Positions 56,845 through 64,000 of a stretch of DNA of 64,000 nt are shown here, piece after piece. The DNA is taken from the NCBI GenBank assembly GCA_040217155.1, contig JAVJNS010000008.1, positions 124,001 to 188,000 on the forward strand, read 5' to 3'. Position 1 is the stretch's first letter. Every line of letters begins with the position of its first letter. The position numbers were made by a program, and so were the translations under genes. Origin of the DNA: Pelagibius sp040217155. Lineage in GTDB: Bacteria; Pseudomonadota; Alphaproteobacteria; Kiloniellales; Kiloniellaceae. The notes beneath the pieces are model-generated. The model did no database searches and had not been told where the DNA came from. It saw only the letters and a program-made list of their open reading frames with translations.

Positions 56845-57363
56845 TCATCGGATCGAGAGAAGCTCGCCTTCCGGCAGGAAGACGCGCAGCCCGAAGGTGA
56901 AGACCGCCCACATGAAGCCGACCGAGCCGAGGGCCACGGCGGCGTGCAGGGGCACCAGCGACAGCGTCGGGCGGCCGAGCAGGGTGAGCGCCAGGAACAC
57001 GAAAAGCGTGCCGCCGATCAGGATGCCGAGGACATCCAGGGTCAGGAGGAAGGCGAAAAACAGCCCGTAGCAGTAGAGCGCGTTGCGGTAGCGGACGATC
57101 CAGGCGAGCAAGCCGCCGCCTGTCTCACCTTGATCCGCGGCGGCGCCGCCGCCGGTTTCGTCCACGGCGACACGGCCGGTCACGGCTTCCCAGAGGTAGA
57201 CCATGGCGGCCAAGGTCAGCGCGCCGAGGATCAGCCGGGGCCAGACAGTCGAATCCATCGAGGCATAGTCGGTCAGCCTGATGTTGGTGGATTCCCAGAA
57301 GAACACTCCGCAGAACAGCAGTAGCAGCAGCGCCACCACGACGTCCCGATTCATTCGCGTCAC
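56845..57363 (-). CDS. tctB: Tripartite tricarboxylate transporter, small permease TctB
   Basis: 172 residues with four predicted membrane helices in two pairs, separated by an Asp/Gly-rich loop (VDETGGGAAADQGETGGG). This is the normal size and layout of TctB, although the sequence of the family varies a lot. The start is GTG 57363 or ATG 57354 (MNRDVVVALLLL). It lies between tctC and tctA, which supports the call. Confidence 0.88.
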   Translation of the reverse strand: MTRMNRDVVVALLLLLFCGVFFWESTNIRLTDYASMDSTVWPRLILGALTLAAMVYLWEAVTGRVAVDETGGGAAADQGETGGGLLAWIVRYRNALYCYGLFFAFLLTLDVLGILIGGTLFVFLALTLLGRPTLSLVPLHAAVALGSVGFMWAVFTFGLRVFLPEGELLSIR

Positions 57364-57504
57364 CGGCCGTTCCCCCTCGTCGCTTTCACCTGTTCGTTTT
57401 CAGCGGTCCCGCAAACGTGGCGCGGCCGCCGGGGGATCGCCCTGGCGCCGAAGCGCCCTGGACGATCCCCGCGACAGCTCTCCGCAAGCCGTCTGCGAAG
57501 GGTC

Positions 57505-58485
57505 TTACTCGCCCTTGTAGAGACCGACTTCCTTGGCGATCCGCTTCCAGTTGGTGAAGGTATCCTCGAAGTAGGCGGTGTACTCGCCCGGATCGAGGTA
57601 GCTGACCTGGGTGCCCTTGGCCTCCATCTGCGCCAGGACTTCGGGATCTTCGGCCGCCGCCTTGAAGACCGCCCCGTAGTGATCGATCAGCTCCTGCGAA
57701 GCACCCTTGGGCAGCATGACGCCGCGGTCGGTGCCGTAGATCATGTTGTAGCCCTGTTCCTTGAGCGTCTGAACGTCGGGAATCTCACTGTTGCGCTCCG
57801 GCGTGGTGATGCCCAGCGCCTTCAGCTCGTTCGTGGTGATGTACTTCTTGGCCGAGGCTAGGTTGATCTCGCCCAGCTCGATGTTCTTGGCCAGCAGCGC
57901 GGTCATGCGTTCGCGCGTGCCGTCGTAGGACACGTGCTTGAATTTCACGCCGGCGGCGTCTTCGAGCAGCAGGAAGACGAAATGGCTGGTCGAGCCGAGC
58001 GTGCCGCCGGCGACGATCTCGCCCGGTTTCTGCTTGGCCGCCGCGACCAGCTCGGTGATGTTGTTGTAGGGCACGTCGGGATTGGCGCCGAAGATTGCCG
58101 GCGTGCGCGTCAGCATGGCGACCGGCTCGAAAGCATCCCAGGTGAAGTCGACGCGGCCGTTGAGGAAGGAGGTGATGGCGCTCTGATGGATGGCGAAAAG
58201 GGTACAGCCGTCGGGCTTGGCCTTGACCGCTTCCTTGGCGCCCTTGTTGCCGCCCTGGCCGCCGATGTTCACGACCTGGATTTCCGGGTCGGCGCCGTGC
58301 CTGTTGGCGGCCTCCACGAAGACGCGGAAGATCACGTCGGTGCCGCCGCCGGCGCCCCAGGGCACGATCAGCTTGGCGGTGCGGCAGGGGATATCGACCG
58401 CCGCGGAAGCGCCGTTCGTTGCCGCGCCGGTGGCGACCGCCGCGACCAGGGCGGCGGCGCCCAACAGAAGCTTGCTCTTAATCAT
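57505..58485 (-). CDS. tctC: Tripartite tricarboxylate transporter substrate-binding protein TctC
   Basis: 326 residues with a signal peptide (MIKSKLLLGAAALVAAVATG ... SAA). The Bug/TctC fold is seen in AKLIVPWGAGGGTDVIFRVFVEAAN, VNIGGQGGNKGAKEAVKAKPDGCTL, GGTLGSTSHFVFLLLEDAAGVKFKHVSYDG and the late DRGVMLPKGASQELI. It captures a carboxylate in the periplasm for TctAB. The exact ligand is not predictable; the gene is divergent from the aspartate-dehydrogenase-like gene. Confidence 0.94.
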   Translation of the reverse strand: MIKSKLLLGAAALVAAVATGAATNGASAAVDIPCRTAKLIVPWGAGGGTDVIFRVFVEAANRHGADPEIQVVNIGGQGGNKGAKEAVKAKPDGCTLFAIHQSAITSFLNGRVDFTWDAFEPVAMLTRTPAIFGANPDVPYNNITELVAAAKQKPGEIVAGGTLGSTSHFVFLLLEDAAGVKFKHVSYDGTRERMTALLAKNIELGEINLASAKKYITTNELKALGITTPERNSEIPDVQTLKEQGYNMIYGTDRGVMLPKGASQELIDHYGAVFKAAAEDPEVLAQMEAKGTQVSYLDPGEYTAYFEDTFTNWKRIAKEVGLYKGE

Positions 58486-58721
58486 TGTATCCGTTCTCCC
58501 ATCCCTGTTTTGGGTAGTGTTTATTGGGCCTGCACATCCAGCGGTCTGCAGGCTGGTCGAAAAAAAATACCGCGGCCCCCAGTCAGTGGCGGAGCGCTAC
58601 CTCAGGGATGGCACGCGATCATCTTGCTGGTACTTTAACGTCACAACAGCATGAAACAACGCCCGAGGAACAGGACGGCCTTGTCCCCCGCGGAAAAGCT
58701 TGGTTTTCAGGAGTAAAATTT

Positions 58722-59537
58722 TTGTCAACTCAGATCTCAGTGGCGATCGCCGGATTCGGCGCCATCGGCTTCGCCGTCGCTCAAGCCCTCGACGCCGGGA
58801 AGCTTCCCGGCCTCGAACTGGCCGCCGTGTCGGCCCGCGACCTCGCCAAGGCCGAGGGCCGCATGGCCGGCTTCGCCCGGCCGGTTCCAGTGCGGCCCTT
58901 CAGCGCTCTGGCCGCCCGGGCCGACGTGGTGATCGAGTGTCTGCCCGCCGCCCACTTCGCCGAGTTGGCGACCGATGTTCTGGGTCAGGGCAAGACCCTG
59001 ATCCCGCTCTCGGTCGGTGCCCTGCTGCCGCGCCCTGAACTGATCGATCTGGCGCGGAAGAACGGCGGCGCCATCGTGGTGCCGACCGGTGCTCTGCTCG
59101 GCCTCGATGCGGTGCGCGCCTGCGCCGAGGGCCCGGTGGAGCGCGTCACCCTGGAGACCCGCAAGCCGCCCGGCGGCCTCGCCGGCGCGCCGCACCTGGT
59201 CGACAACGGCATCTCGGTTGAAAACCTGACCGAACCCAAGCTGGTCTTCGAGGGCACCGCCCGCGACGGCGCCAAGGGTTTCCCGGCCAACGTGAACGTC
59301 GCCGCCGCCCTGAGCCTCGCCGGCATCGGCCCCGACAAGACCCGCCTGCAGATCTGGGCCGACCCCACCGTCACCCGCAACACCCATACGGTGACGGTGG
59401 AGGCCGAGGCGGCGCGCCTCACCATGACCATCGAGAACGTGCCGACGGAAGAGAACCCGCGCACCGGCAAGATCACCGCGCTCTCGGTGCTGGCGACGCT
59501 CCGGCGCATGGCGGGGCCGCTGCGGGTGGGGACGTGA
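58722..59537 (+). CDS. Aspartate dehydrogenase-like NAD(P)-dependent enzyme
   Basis: 271 residues from TTG 58722, preceded by AGGAG at 58709-58713 with 8-bp spacing; GTG 58740 is a weaker choice. The Rossmann start VAIAGFGAIGFAVAQALDAG and the family stretch SVGALLPRPELIDLARKNGGAIVVPTGALLGLDAV, with GFPANVNVAAALSLAGIG near the catalytic His/Asp region, match the DUF108/NadX-type aspartate dehydrogenases. The usual reaction is L-aspartate to iminoaspartate, toward NAD synthesis or amino-acid breakdown. No nadA or nadC is nearby. It is divergent from tctC, so a link with carboxylate import is possible. Confidence 0.85.
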   Translation: MSTQISVAIAGFGAIGFAVAQALDAGKLPGLELAAVSARDLAKAEGRMAGFARPVPVRPFSALAARADVVIECLPAAHFAELATDVLGQGKTLIPLSVGALLPRPELIDLARKNGGAIVVPTGALLGLDAVRACAEGPVERVTLETRKPPGGLAGAPHLVDNGISVENLTEPKLVFEGTARDGAKGFPANVNVAAALSLAGIGPDKTRLQIWADPTVTRNTHTVTVEAEAARLTMTIENVPTEENPRTGKITALSVLATLRRMAGPLRVGT

Positions 59538-59548
59538 AGCTCTGAGAC

Positions 59549-60397
59549 CTACTTGCCGCCGAACTTCCTCCAAGCTGCTTCGAACTCCGCCTTGCTGATC
59601 AGCCGGGGTTCAAACTGCGCGTCCTTTGCTATCTCTTCGAGCGGAGGAACGGGCAACTCGCCGAGCATAGTGTCACCCGTCTGGATGCCCGGTCCGGCTA
59701 CTCCGCCGCGGCCGTTTCTGTAGATTTCGACCTTGCGCAACTCCCAACGCTCTTCATCGAGCTCACTGTAAAGCTCGACCGGCTCGTTTGGATGGTCATG
59801 GTGCCAGCGGCAGACGATGTAGCTCTTAGTAGTGGTTAGGCTCCATCCCTCCCGATCCATCCGATAGAGCACATGCCGCTGGAGGCGATGGCCGGGCGGC
59901 AGCTTGGGGTGGTCGAAGTCGTCGGCGGGGTCGTGGGTCATGCCGAGACGGCGCATAACCGCCTGGGAGCGTTCGTTGGTGGCGGCGGTGAAGGAGACGA
60001 TTTCCTTCAGCCCGACCTCCGCGAAGCCAAAGCGCAGACACTCGCGCGCGCCCTCGGTGGCGTAGCCCCGGCCCCAAAAGTCTTTGGCCAAACGCCAGCC
60101 GACTTCGACGCAGGGCGTGAAGTGTGCCTCGAAGGACGGCGCCCAGAGGCCGACGAAACCGATGAAGGGCGCCACCCCCGGCGCCTCCACCGCCCACCAG
60201 CCAAAGCCATGTTCGGCGAAGACCTGGCGCACGCGGTCGATGGCGGCCTCCGTCTGCGTCCGGGTCATCACGGCGGGGAAGTGTTCCATCACCTCCGGGT
60301 CCGCGTTCAGCGCCGCGAAAGGCTCGATGTCGGCGTCGCGCCAGGGCCGCAGCAGAAGGCGTTCGGTGGTGAGACTGGGGATCGCGGCGGTCGTCAT
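59549..60397 (-). CDS. RimJ/RimL-type GNAT fused to a DUF6881-like domain
   Basis: 282 residues. Residues 1-180 are a RimJ-like acetyltransferase (TERLLLRPWRDADIEPFAALNADPEVMEHFP, then the acetyl-CoA motif LAKDFWGRGYATEGARECL and ATNERSQAVMRRLGM). Residues about 192-280 (YIVCRWHHDHPNEPVELYSELDEERWELRKVEIYRNGR, LGELPVPPLEEIAKDAQFE) look like a stand-alone DUF6881 protein. The join is in frame without a spacer. The acetyltransferase alone is a common enzyme; what the added domain does is unknown. No clear ribosome-binding site precedes ATG 60397. Confidence 0.8.
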   Translation of the reverse strand: MTTAAIPSLTTERLLLRPWRDADIEPFAALNADPEVMEHFPAVMTRTQTEAAIDRVRQVFAEHGFGWWAVEAPGVAPFIGFVGLWAPSFEAHFTPCVEVGWRLAKDFWGRGYATEGARECLRFGFAEVGLKEIVSFTAATNERSQAVMRRLGMTHDPADDFDHPKLPPGHRLQRHVLYRMDREGWSLTTTKSYIVCRWHHDHPNEPVELYSELDEERWELRKVEIYRNGRGGVAGPGIQTGDTMLGELPVPPLEEIAKDAQFEPRLISKAEFEAAWRKFGGK

Positions 60398-60440
60398 GGC
60401 TGCGGGAGACTAACGGAAAGCCTTTGAGCAGACACCTGCG

Positions 60441-60478
60441 AAAACACTTCGGGCCCCGCGCGGTGCCGCACGAGGCCC
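60441..60478 (-). terminator. Probable intrinsic terminator of ilvC
   Basis: A 12-bp stem with GU pairs (60451-60462 / 60467-60478, 4-nt loop) lies 32 bp after the ilvC stop. On the minus strand it is followed by gaagtgtttt. The T-run is short, so the call is moderate. Confidence 0.6.
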
Positions 60479-60509
60479 AGGTCCGAGCGATAAAGCTCGA
60501 CGGAAGCGC

Positions 60510-61529
60510 TTAGTTCTTTTCCTTGTCGACCAGCTGGTTAGCCGCGATCCAGGGCATCATGGAGCGCAATTTGGCGCCGACTTCCTCGATGTTGTGTTCG
60601 GCGTTGCGGCGGCGCAGCGCCTTGAAGGAAGGCTGGCCGGCCTTGCACTCGGTGACCCAGTCGCGCGCGAAGCGGCCGGCCTGGATGTCCGCCAGCACCC
60701 GCTTCATCTCGGCCTTGGTCTCATCGGTGACGATGCGCGGGCCGGTCATGTAGTCGCCGAACTCGGCGGTGTTGGAGATCGAGTAGCGCATGTTGGCCAT
60801 GCCGCCCTCATACATCAGGTCGACAATCAGCTTCACCTCGTGGAGGCACTCGAAGTAGGCCATCTCCGGCGCGTAACCCGCTTCGCAAAGCGTTTCATAA
60901 CCGGCGGTGATGAGCGCCGTAAGGCCGCCGCAGAGCACCACCTGCTCGCCGAAGAGGTCGGTTTCGCACTCTTCCTTGAAGGTGGTCTCGATCACGCCGG
61001 AGCGCCCGCCGCCGATGGCGGAAGCATAGCTCAGCGCGATTTCCTGGGCGTTGCCCGAGGCGTCCTGCGCCACCGCGATGAGGCAGGGCACGCCGCCGCC
61101 GCGCAGATACTCCGAGCGCACGGTGTGGCCCGGGCCCTTGGGCGCGATCATGAAGACGTCGAGATCCTTGCGCGGCTCGATGAGGTTGAAGTGGACGTTG
61201 AGGCCGTGCGCGAAGGCCAGGGCGGCGCCCTCCTTCAGGTTCGGCTCCAGGCTGTCGCGGTAGATATCCGCCTGCAGCTCGTCCGGGGTCAGCATCATGA
61301 CCACGTCGGCCCACTTGGCGGCCTCTTCCGCGGTCATCACCTGCAGGCCGGCGTTCTCGGCCTTCTTGGCGGTCGCCGAGCCGGCGCGCAGCGCGACGCG
61401 GACCTCGGCGACGCCGCTGTCCTTCAGATTGTTGGCATGGGCGTGGCCCTGGCTGCCGTAGCCGACGATGGCAACCTTCTTGCCCTTGATCAGATTGACG
61501 TCGGCGTCCCGATCGTAATAGACGCGCAT
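60510..61529 (-). CDS. ilvC: Ketol-acid reductoisomerase
   Basis: 339 residues, the short class I form. NADPH site GKKVAIVGYGSQGHAHANNLKDSG, then APKGPGHTVRSEY, and the metal-binding DLFGEQVVLCGGLTALI and EMAYFECLHEVKLIVDLMYEGG. It isomerises and reduces acetolactate and acetohydroxybutyrate in valine and isoleucine synthesis. It lies 1.1 kb downstream of ilvN with an unrelated amidotransferase gene between. Confidence 0.97.
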   Translation of the reverse strand: MRVYYDRDADVNLIKGKKVAIVGYGSQGHAHANNLKDSGVAEVRVALRAGSATAKKAENAGLQVMTAEEAAKWADVVMMLTPDELQADIYRDSLEPNLKEGAALAFAHGLNVHFNLIEPRKDLDVFMIAPKGPGHTVRSEYLRGGGVPCLIAVAQDASGNAQEIALSYASAIGGGRSGVIETTFKEECETDLFGEQVVLCGGLTALITAGYETLCEAGYAPEMAYFECLHEVKLIVDLMYEGGMANMRYSISNTAEFGDYMTGPRIVTDETKAEMKRVLADIQAGRFARDWVTECKAGQPSFKALRRRNAEHNIEEVGAKLRSMMPWIAANQLVDKEKN

Positions 61530-61678
61530 TGCGGCCGTCTCCCTCGGTCATTTTGTTGTTCGAAAGGCTTCGCCGGGGTTCTAAAGCGCCGGGAAGGAAA
61601 GCGCAACGGGATTCCCGGCATGGCGCCCTGCGCCCTCTGCATAGCCGGAATCCGGTGGAATTGCGGACTTCCCGGTGC

Positions 61679-62476
61679 CTACTCGGCGGCCGCGCGCAGG
61701 ACACCCAGGTCCTCGAAGCCGACCGAGAGGCCGGGGCCGACCACCAGCACCCGCTCGGGCGGAACCGACTGCCAGGTCTCCGGCTGCTCCAGCGGTTCGG
61801 AGACGATCGAGACGGCCCCTCCCTCACCGCCCTCGGCGGCCCGCCAGTAAAGGCTGGGCGGCGCCTGGTCGCTGGCATGGCGCACCGCATAGACCGACCG
61901 CCCGTCGCTCAAGGCCGCGGTGAAACGCAGCGGCGCGCGCTCGCCATGGGCGGCCATGACCTCGGTGACCTGGGCCAGGGTGCGCGACAGCGCGCCGACG
62001 GGGTCGTCCTCCAGGCCGTTGGCGAACAGCAGGTAGAACAGCACCTCGCTGTCGGTTGTGCCCTCGCGGTGGTCGTAAAAGGGGTCGGGGATCAGGGATT
62101 CCAGAGGCCGGCGCAGGCGCCGGTAACCGCCGATCTGACCGTTGTGCATGAACAGCCAGCGGCCATGGGCGAAGGGGTGGCAGTTGGGCCGCGAGGAACC
62201 GGTGCCGGTCGAGGCGCGCACATGGGCGAAGAACAGCCCGGCGCGGATCTGGCGCGCGAGGCTCTTCAGGTTCGGGTCGTTCCAGGCCGGCAGCACCTCG
62301 CGGTAGAGCCCCGGCTCCGGCCGGTCGCCGTACCAGCCGATGCCGAAGCCGTCGCCGTTGGTCGGCGACTTGGCCTCGGTGGCGCAGAGGCTCTGGTCCA
62401 CCAGGGAGTGGACCGGCTTGCAGATCAAGTCCTCAAGAAAGACCGGGGCGCCGGTATAGGCCAGCCAGCGGCACAT
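61679..62476 (-). CDS. Class II glutamine amidotransferase (YafJ/EgtC-like)
   Basis: 265 residues. The N-terminal nucleophile Cys2 follows the start Met (MCRWLAYTGAPVFLEDL), as required for Ntn-type amidotransferases after Met removal. Further motifs are NGDGFGIGWYGD, FAHVRASTGTGSSRPNCHPFAHGRWLFMHNGQI and TTDSEVLFYLL. The family includes YafJ, EgtC and similar gamma-glutamyl hydrolases. No egt genes are nearby, so the YafJ-like general class is the safer name. Confidence 0.9.
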   Translation of the reverse strand: MCRWLAYTGAPVFLEDLICKPVHSLVDQSLCATEAKSPTNGDGFGIGWYGDRPEPGLYREVLPAWNDPNLKSLARQIRAGLFFAHVRASTGTGSSRPNCHPFAHGRWLFMHNGQIGGYRRLRRPLESLIPDPFYDHREGTTDSEVLFYLLFANGLEDDPVGALSRTLAQVTEVMAAHGERAPLRFTAALSDGRSVYAVRHASDQAPPSLYWRAAEGGEGGAVSIVSEPLEQPETWQSVPPERVLVVGPGLSVGFEDLGVLRAAAE

Positions 62477-62645
62477 GAAACCCTCTCAGATGTAAGGCCT
62501 CTAAAAACGCCGCGGACTATAGCCAGGAAAGGTGGAGAAAGCCTTGCAAAGAACGGCGGGCGGGGCGGCAATAATCTCAGATTCCACCGCTTTTCGGACT
62601 TACCGCGCAAAACCGTGCCCCTTGGCGCGCTTTCGCCAGCCCTGC

Positions 62646-63164
62646 TTACAATCCCTGCGGCCCACGCGAGATGGCGACCACGCCGGTGCGGCTGACGTCG
62701 ACCAGGCCGAGCGGCTGCATGAGGTCGATGAAGACGTCGAGCTTCTCGCTCTTGCCGGTCATCTCGAAGACGAAGTGGTCGTGGCTGGAATCCACGACCC
62801 GGGCGCGGAAGATGTCGGCGATGCGCAGGGATTCGACGCGCTTGTCGCCGCTGCCGGCGACCTTCACCAGGGCCAGTTCGCGTTCCACCGAGGAGCCGTC
62901 CTGGGTCAGGTCGCTGACCCTGTGCACCGGCACCAGGCGGTCGAGCTGGGCCTTGATCTGCTCGAGGATCTGCGGCGTGCCGGAGGTCACCACGGTGATA
63001 CGCGAGAAGCGCTGACGCTGATCGACCTCCGAGACCGTCAGGCTCTCGATGTTGTAGCCGCGGCCCGAGAACAGGCCGATGACGCGCGCCAGCACGCCGG
63101 GTTCGTTGTCCACCAGCACCGCGATGGTGCGCGATTCGATCTCTTGCGTCTTGCTATTGGCCAT
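62646..63164 (-). CDS. ilvN: Acetolactate synthase small (regulatory) subunit
   Basis: 172 residues: an N-terminal ACT domain (RTIAVLVDNEPGVLARVIGLFSGRGYNIESLTVSE) and the C-terminal ALS_ss_C domain (ELALVKVAGSGDKRVESLRIADIFRARVVD ... GVVAISRGPQGL). It binds valine and controls IlvB. It follows ilvB by 75 bp on the same strand, so the two are co-transcribed. Confidence 0.96.
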   Translation of the reverse strand: MANSKTQEIESRTIAVLVDNEPGVLARVIGLFSGRGYNIESLTVSEVDQRQRFSRITVVTSGTPQILEQIKAQLDRLVPVHRVSDLTQDGSSVERELALVKVAGSGDKRVESLRIADIFRARVVDSSHDHFVFEMTGKSEKLDVFIDLMQPLGLVDVSRTGVVAISRGPQGL

Positions 63165-63239
63165 GACGTTTTCGCGGAGCGATCCCCGCTTCCTGGTTTT
63201 CTGGTTCCGGGTGAATGACGGCGCTGCGGACGGGTGGTC

Positions 63240-64000
63240 CTATACCAGGACCATGCCTTCCTCGGAAATCGGGTTGCCGACCTTGTCCTCCGGTCCCAGC
63301 AGCATCTCGTAGTGCGCCGCGCCCGAGGGGATCATCGGGAAGCAGTTCTCGTCCTTGGTCACCAGGCAGTCGAAGATCACCGGCTTGGGCGTATCGATCA
63401 TCTCCATGATCTTGTCGTCCAGCTCGTCGGCCTTTTCGCAGCGGATGCCGACCGCGTGGAAGGACTCCGCCAGCTTCACGAAGTCCGGCAGGGAGGCGGT
63501 ATAGCTTTCCGAGTAGCGGCCGCCGTGCAGCAGTTCCTGCCACTGGCGCACCATGCCCATCCACTGGTTGTTCACGATGAACACCTTGACCGGCAGATTG
63601 TACTGGGCGATGCACGACAGCTCCTGAATGTTCATCAGGATCGAGGCCTCGCCGGCCACGTCGATGACCAGGGCGTCGGGATGGGCGCGCTGCACGCCGA
63701 GCGCCGCCGGCATGCCATAGCCCATGGTGCCGAGCCCGCCGGAGGTCATCCAGTGGTTCGGCTTTTCGAACTTGAAATACTGGGCCGCCCACATCTGATG
63801 CTGGCCGACCTCGGTGGTGATGTAGGGACTGCGGTCCTTGGTCAGTTCATAGAGCCGCTTGATGGCGTGCTGCGGCTTGATGATCTGGTCCTTCTGCTCG
63901 AACTTCAGGCAGTCGCGGGCGCGCCACTCCTCGATCTTCCGCCACCAGCCCTTCAGCGCCTTCTGGTCGAGTTCCAGCTTGCGCCCCTGCCAGGCAGCCA
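63240..64000 (-). CDS. ilvB: Acetolactate synthase large subunit, C-terminal part
   Basis: The gene enters from the right edge, so about 253 C-terminal residues are visible. The thiamine-diphosphate domain has TEVGQHQMWAAQYFKFEKPNHWMTSGGLGTMGYGMPAALG, the Mg/TPP motif region DVAGEASILMNIQEL and IVNNQWMGMVRQWQELLHGGRYSESY. It condenses pyruvate with pyruvate or 2-oxobutyrate, using IlvN for regulation. The GEAS variant of the GDxS motif is seen in alphaproteobacterial relatives, so it is not taken as a defect. Confidence 0.95.
   Translation of the reverse strand, partial: AAWQGRKLELDQKALKGWWRKIEEWRARDCLKFEQKDQIIKPQHAIKRLYELTKDRSPYITTEVGQHQMWAAQYFKFEKPNHWMTSGGLGTMGYGMPAALGVQRAHPDALVIDVAGEASILMNIQELSCIAQYNLPVKVFIVNNQWMGMVRQWQELLHGGRYSESYTASLPDFVKLAESFHAVGIRCEKADELDDKIMEMIDTPKPVIFDCLVTKDENCFPMIPSGAAHYEMLLGPEDKVGNPISEEGMVLV

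Noticed and set aside
63600..63690. Possible loss of a TPP/Mg ligand in ilvB (GEAS instead of GDxS)
   Set aside because: From general knowledge of alphaproteobacterial acetolactate synthases this Glu variant recurs, and everything around it is intact, so it is not treated as a defect.

Overview
The window is GC-rich chromosomal DNA from an alphaproteobacterium, most likely a Rhodospirillales-type or related marine/soil lineage. This is inferred from gene content (PuuD-type urate oxidation, homospermidine synthase with a eukaryotic-type ornithine decarboxylase, two PAS_5 proteins, a DUF6455 protein, TctABC) and from the compact, GC-rich, often overlapping genes. No species is claimed. The left end cuts a chemoreceptor gene and the right end cuts ilvB.

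Regions: (1) 1-5800 holds a chemoreceptor start, a periplasmic PDC-type sensor, a CPA1 antiporter with a cNMP-binding domain, a membrane-anchored retropepsin-like protein and a GNAT enzyme, with a short tandem-repeat array at 4719-4796. (2) 5803-9906 holds a VOC protein, guanine deaminase, membrane urate oxidase PuuD and a divergent LysR regulator. (3) 9953-14196 holds a Ser/Thr kinase with a zinc ribbon, a small zinc-ribbon membrane protein, a radical SAM/SPASM enzyme and a class III nucleotide cyclase. (4) 14444-31980 is a large purine-catabolic block. The leftward run is uraH-xdhA-NCS2 permease-xdhB-xdhC-ABC nucleoside importer (ATPase, two permeases, BMP protein). The rightward run is puuE-uraD-allC-8-oxoguanine deaminase-M20 hydrolase. 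Together with guaD and puuD it covers uptake of purines, guanine to xanthine to urate to hydroxyisourate to OHCU to allantoin to allantoate, and allantoate hydrolysis.

(5) 31963-37386 is a foreign-looking, visibly AT-richer insert placed at the 3' end of the M20 gene, between it and a gamma-glutamyltransferase-family gene. It carries a Vsr endonuclease and a C5 cytosine methyltransferase rightward. Leftward it carries a two-gene operon: a large protein with an Hsp90/MutL-like ATPase domain at the N-terminus and a histidine-kinase core at the C-terminus, followed by a receiver-domain protein. The insert is bracketed by a near-perfect direct repeat of about 78 bp derived from the 3' end of the M20 gene. 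No integrase, transposase or recognisable restriction endonuclease is present. This is the best candidate in the window for a poorly described system, probably defence or epigenetic signalling.

(6) 37465-46498 holds the gamma-glutamyltransferase-like enzyme, a PAS_5 protein, an OmpA-family protein, DUF6455, homospermidine synthase, a GNAT with a doubtful N-terminus, ornithine decarboxylase behind a long leader with a good sigma70-type promoter, a DUF6629-like membrane protein and tRNA-Lys(CTT). (7) 46754-52421 is the rod-shape operon mreB-mreC-mreD-mrdA-rodA, read leftward. (8) 52494-64000 holds leuA, a second PAS_5 protein, tctCBA, an aspartate-dehydrogenase-like gene, a GNAT-DUF6881 fusion, ilvC, a class II glutamine amidotransferase, ilvN and the 3' part of ilvB. 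Branched-chain amino-acid synthesis is therefore concentrated here.
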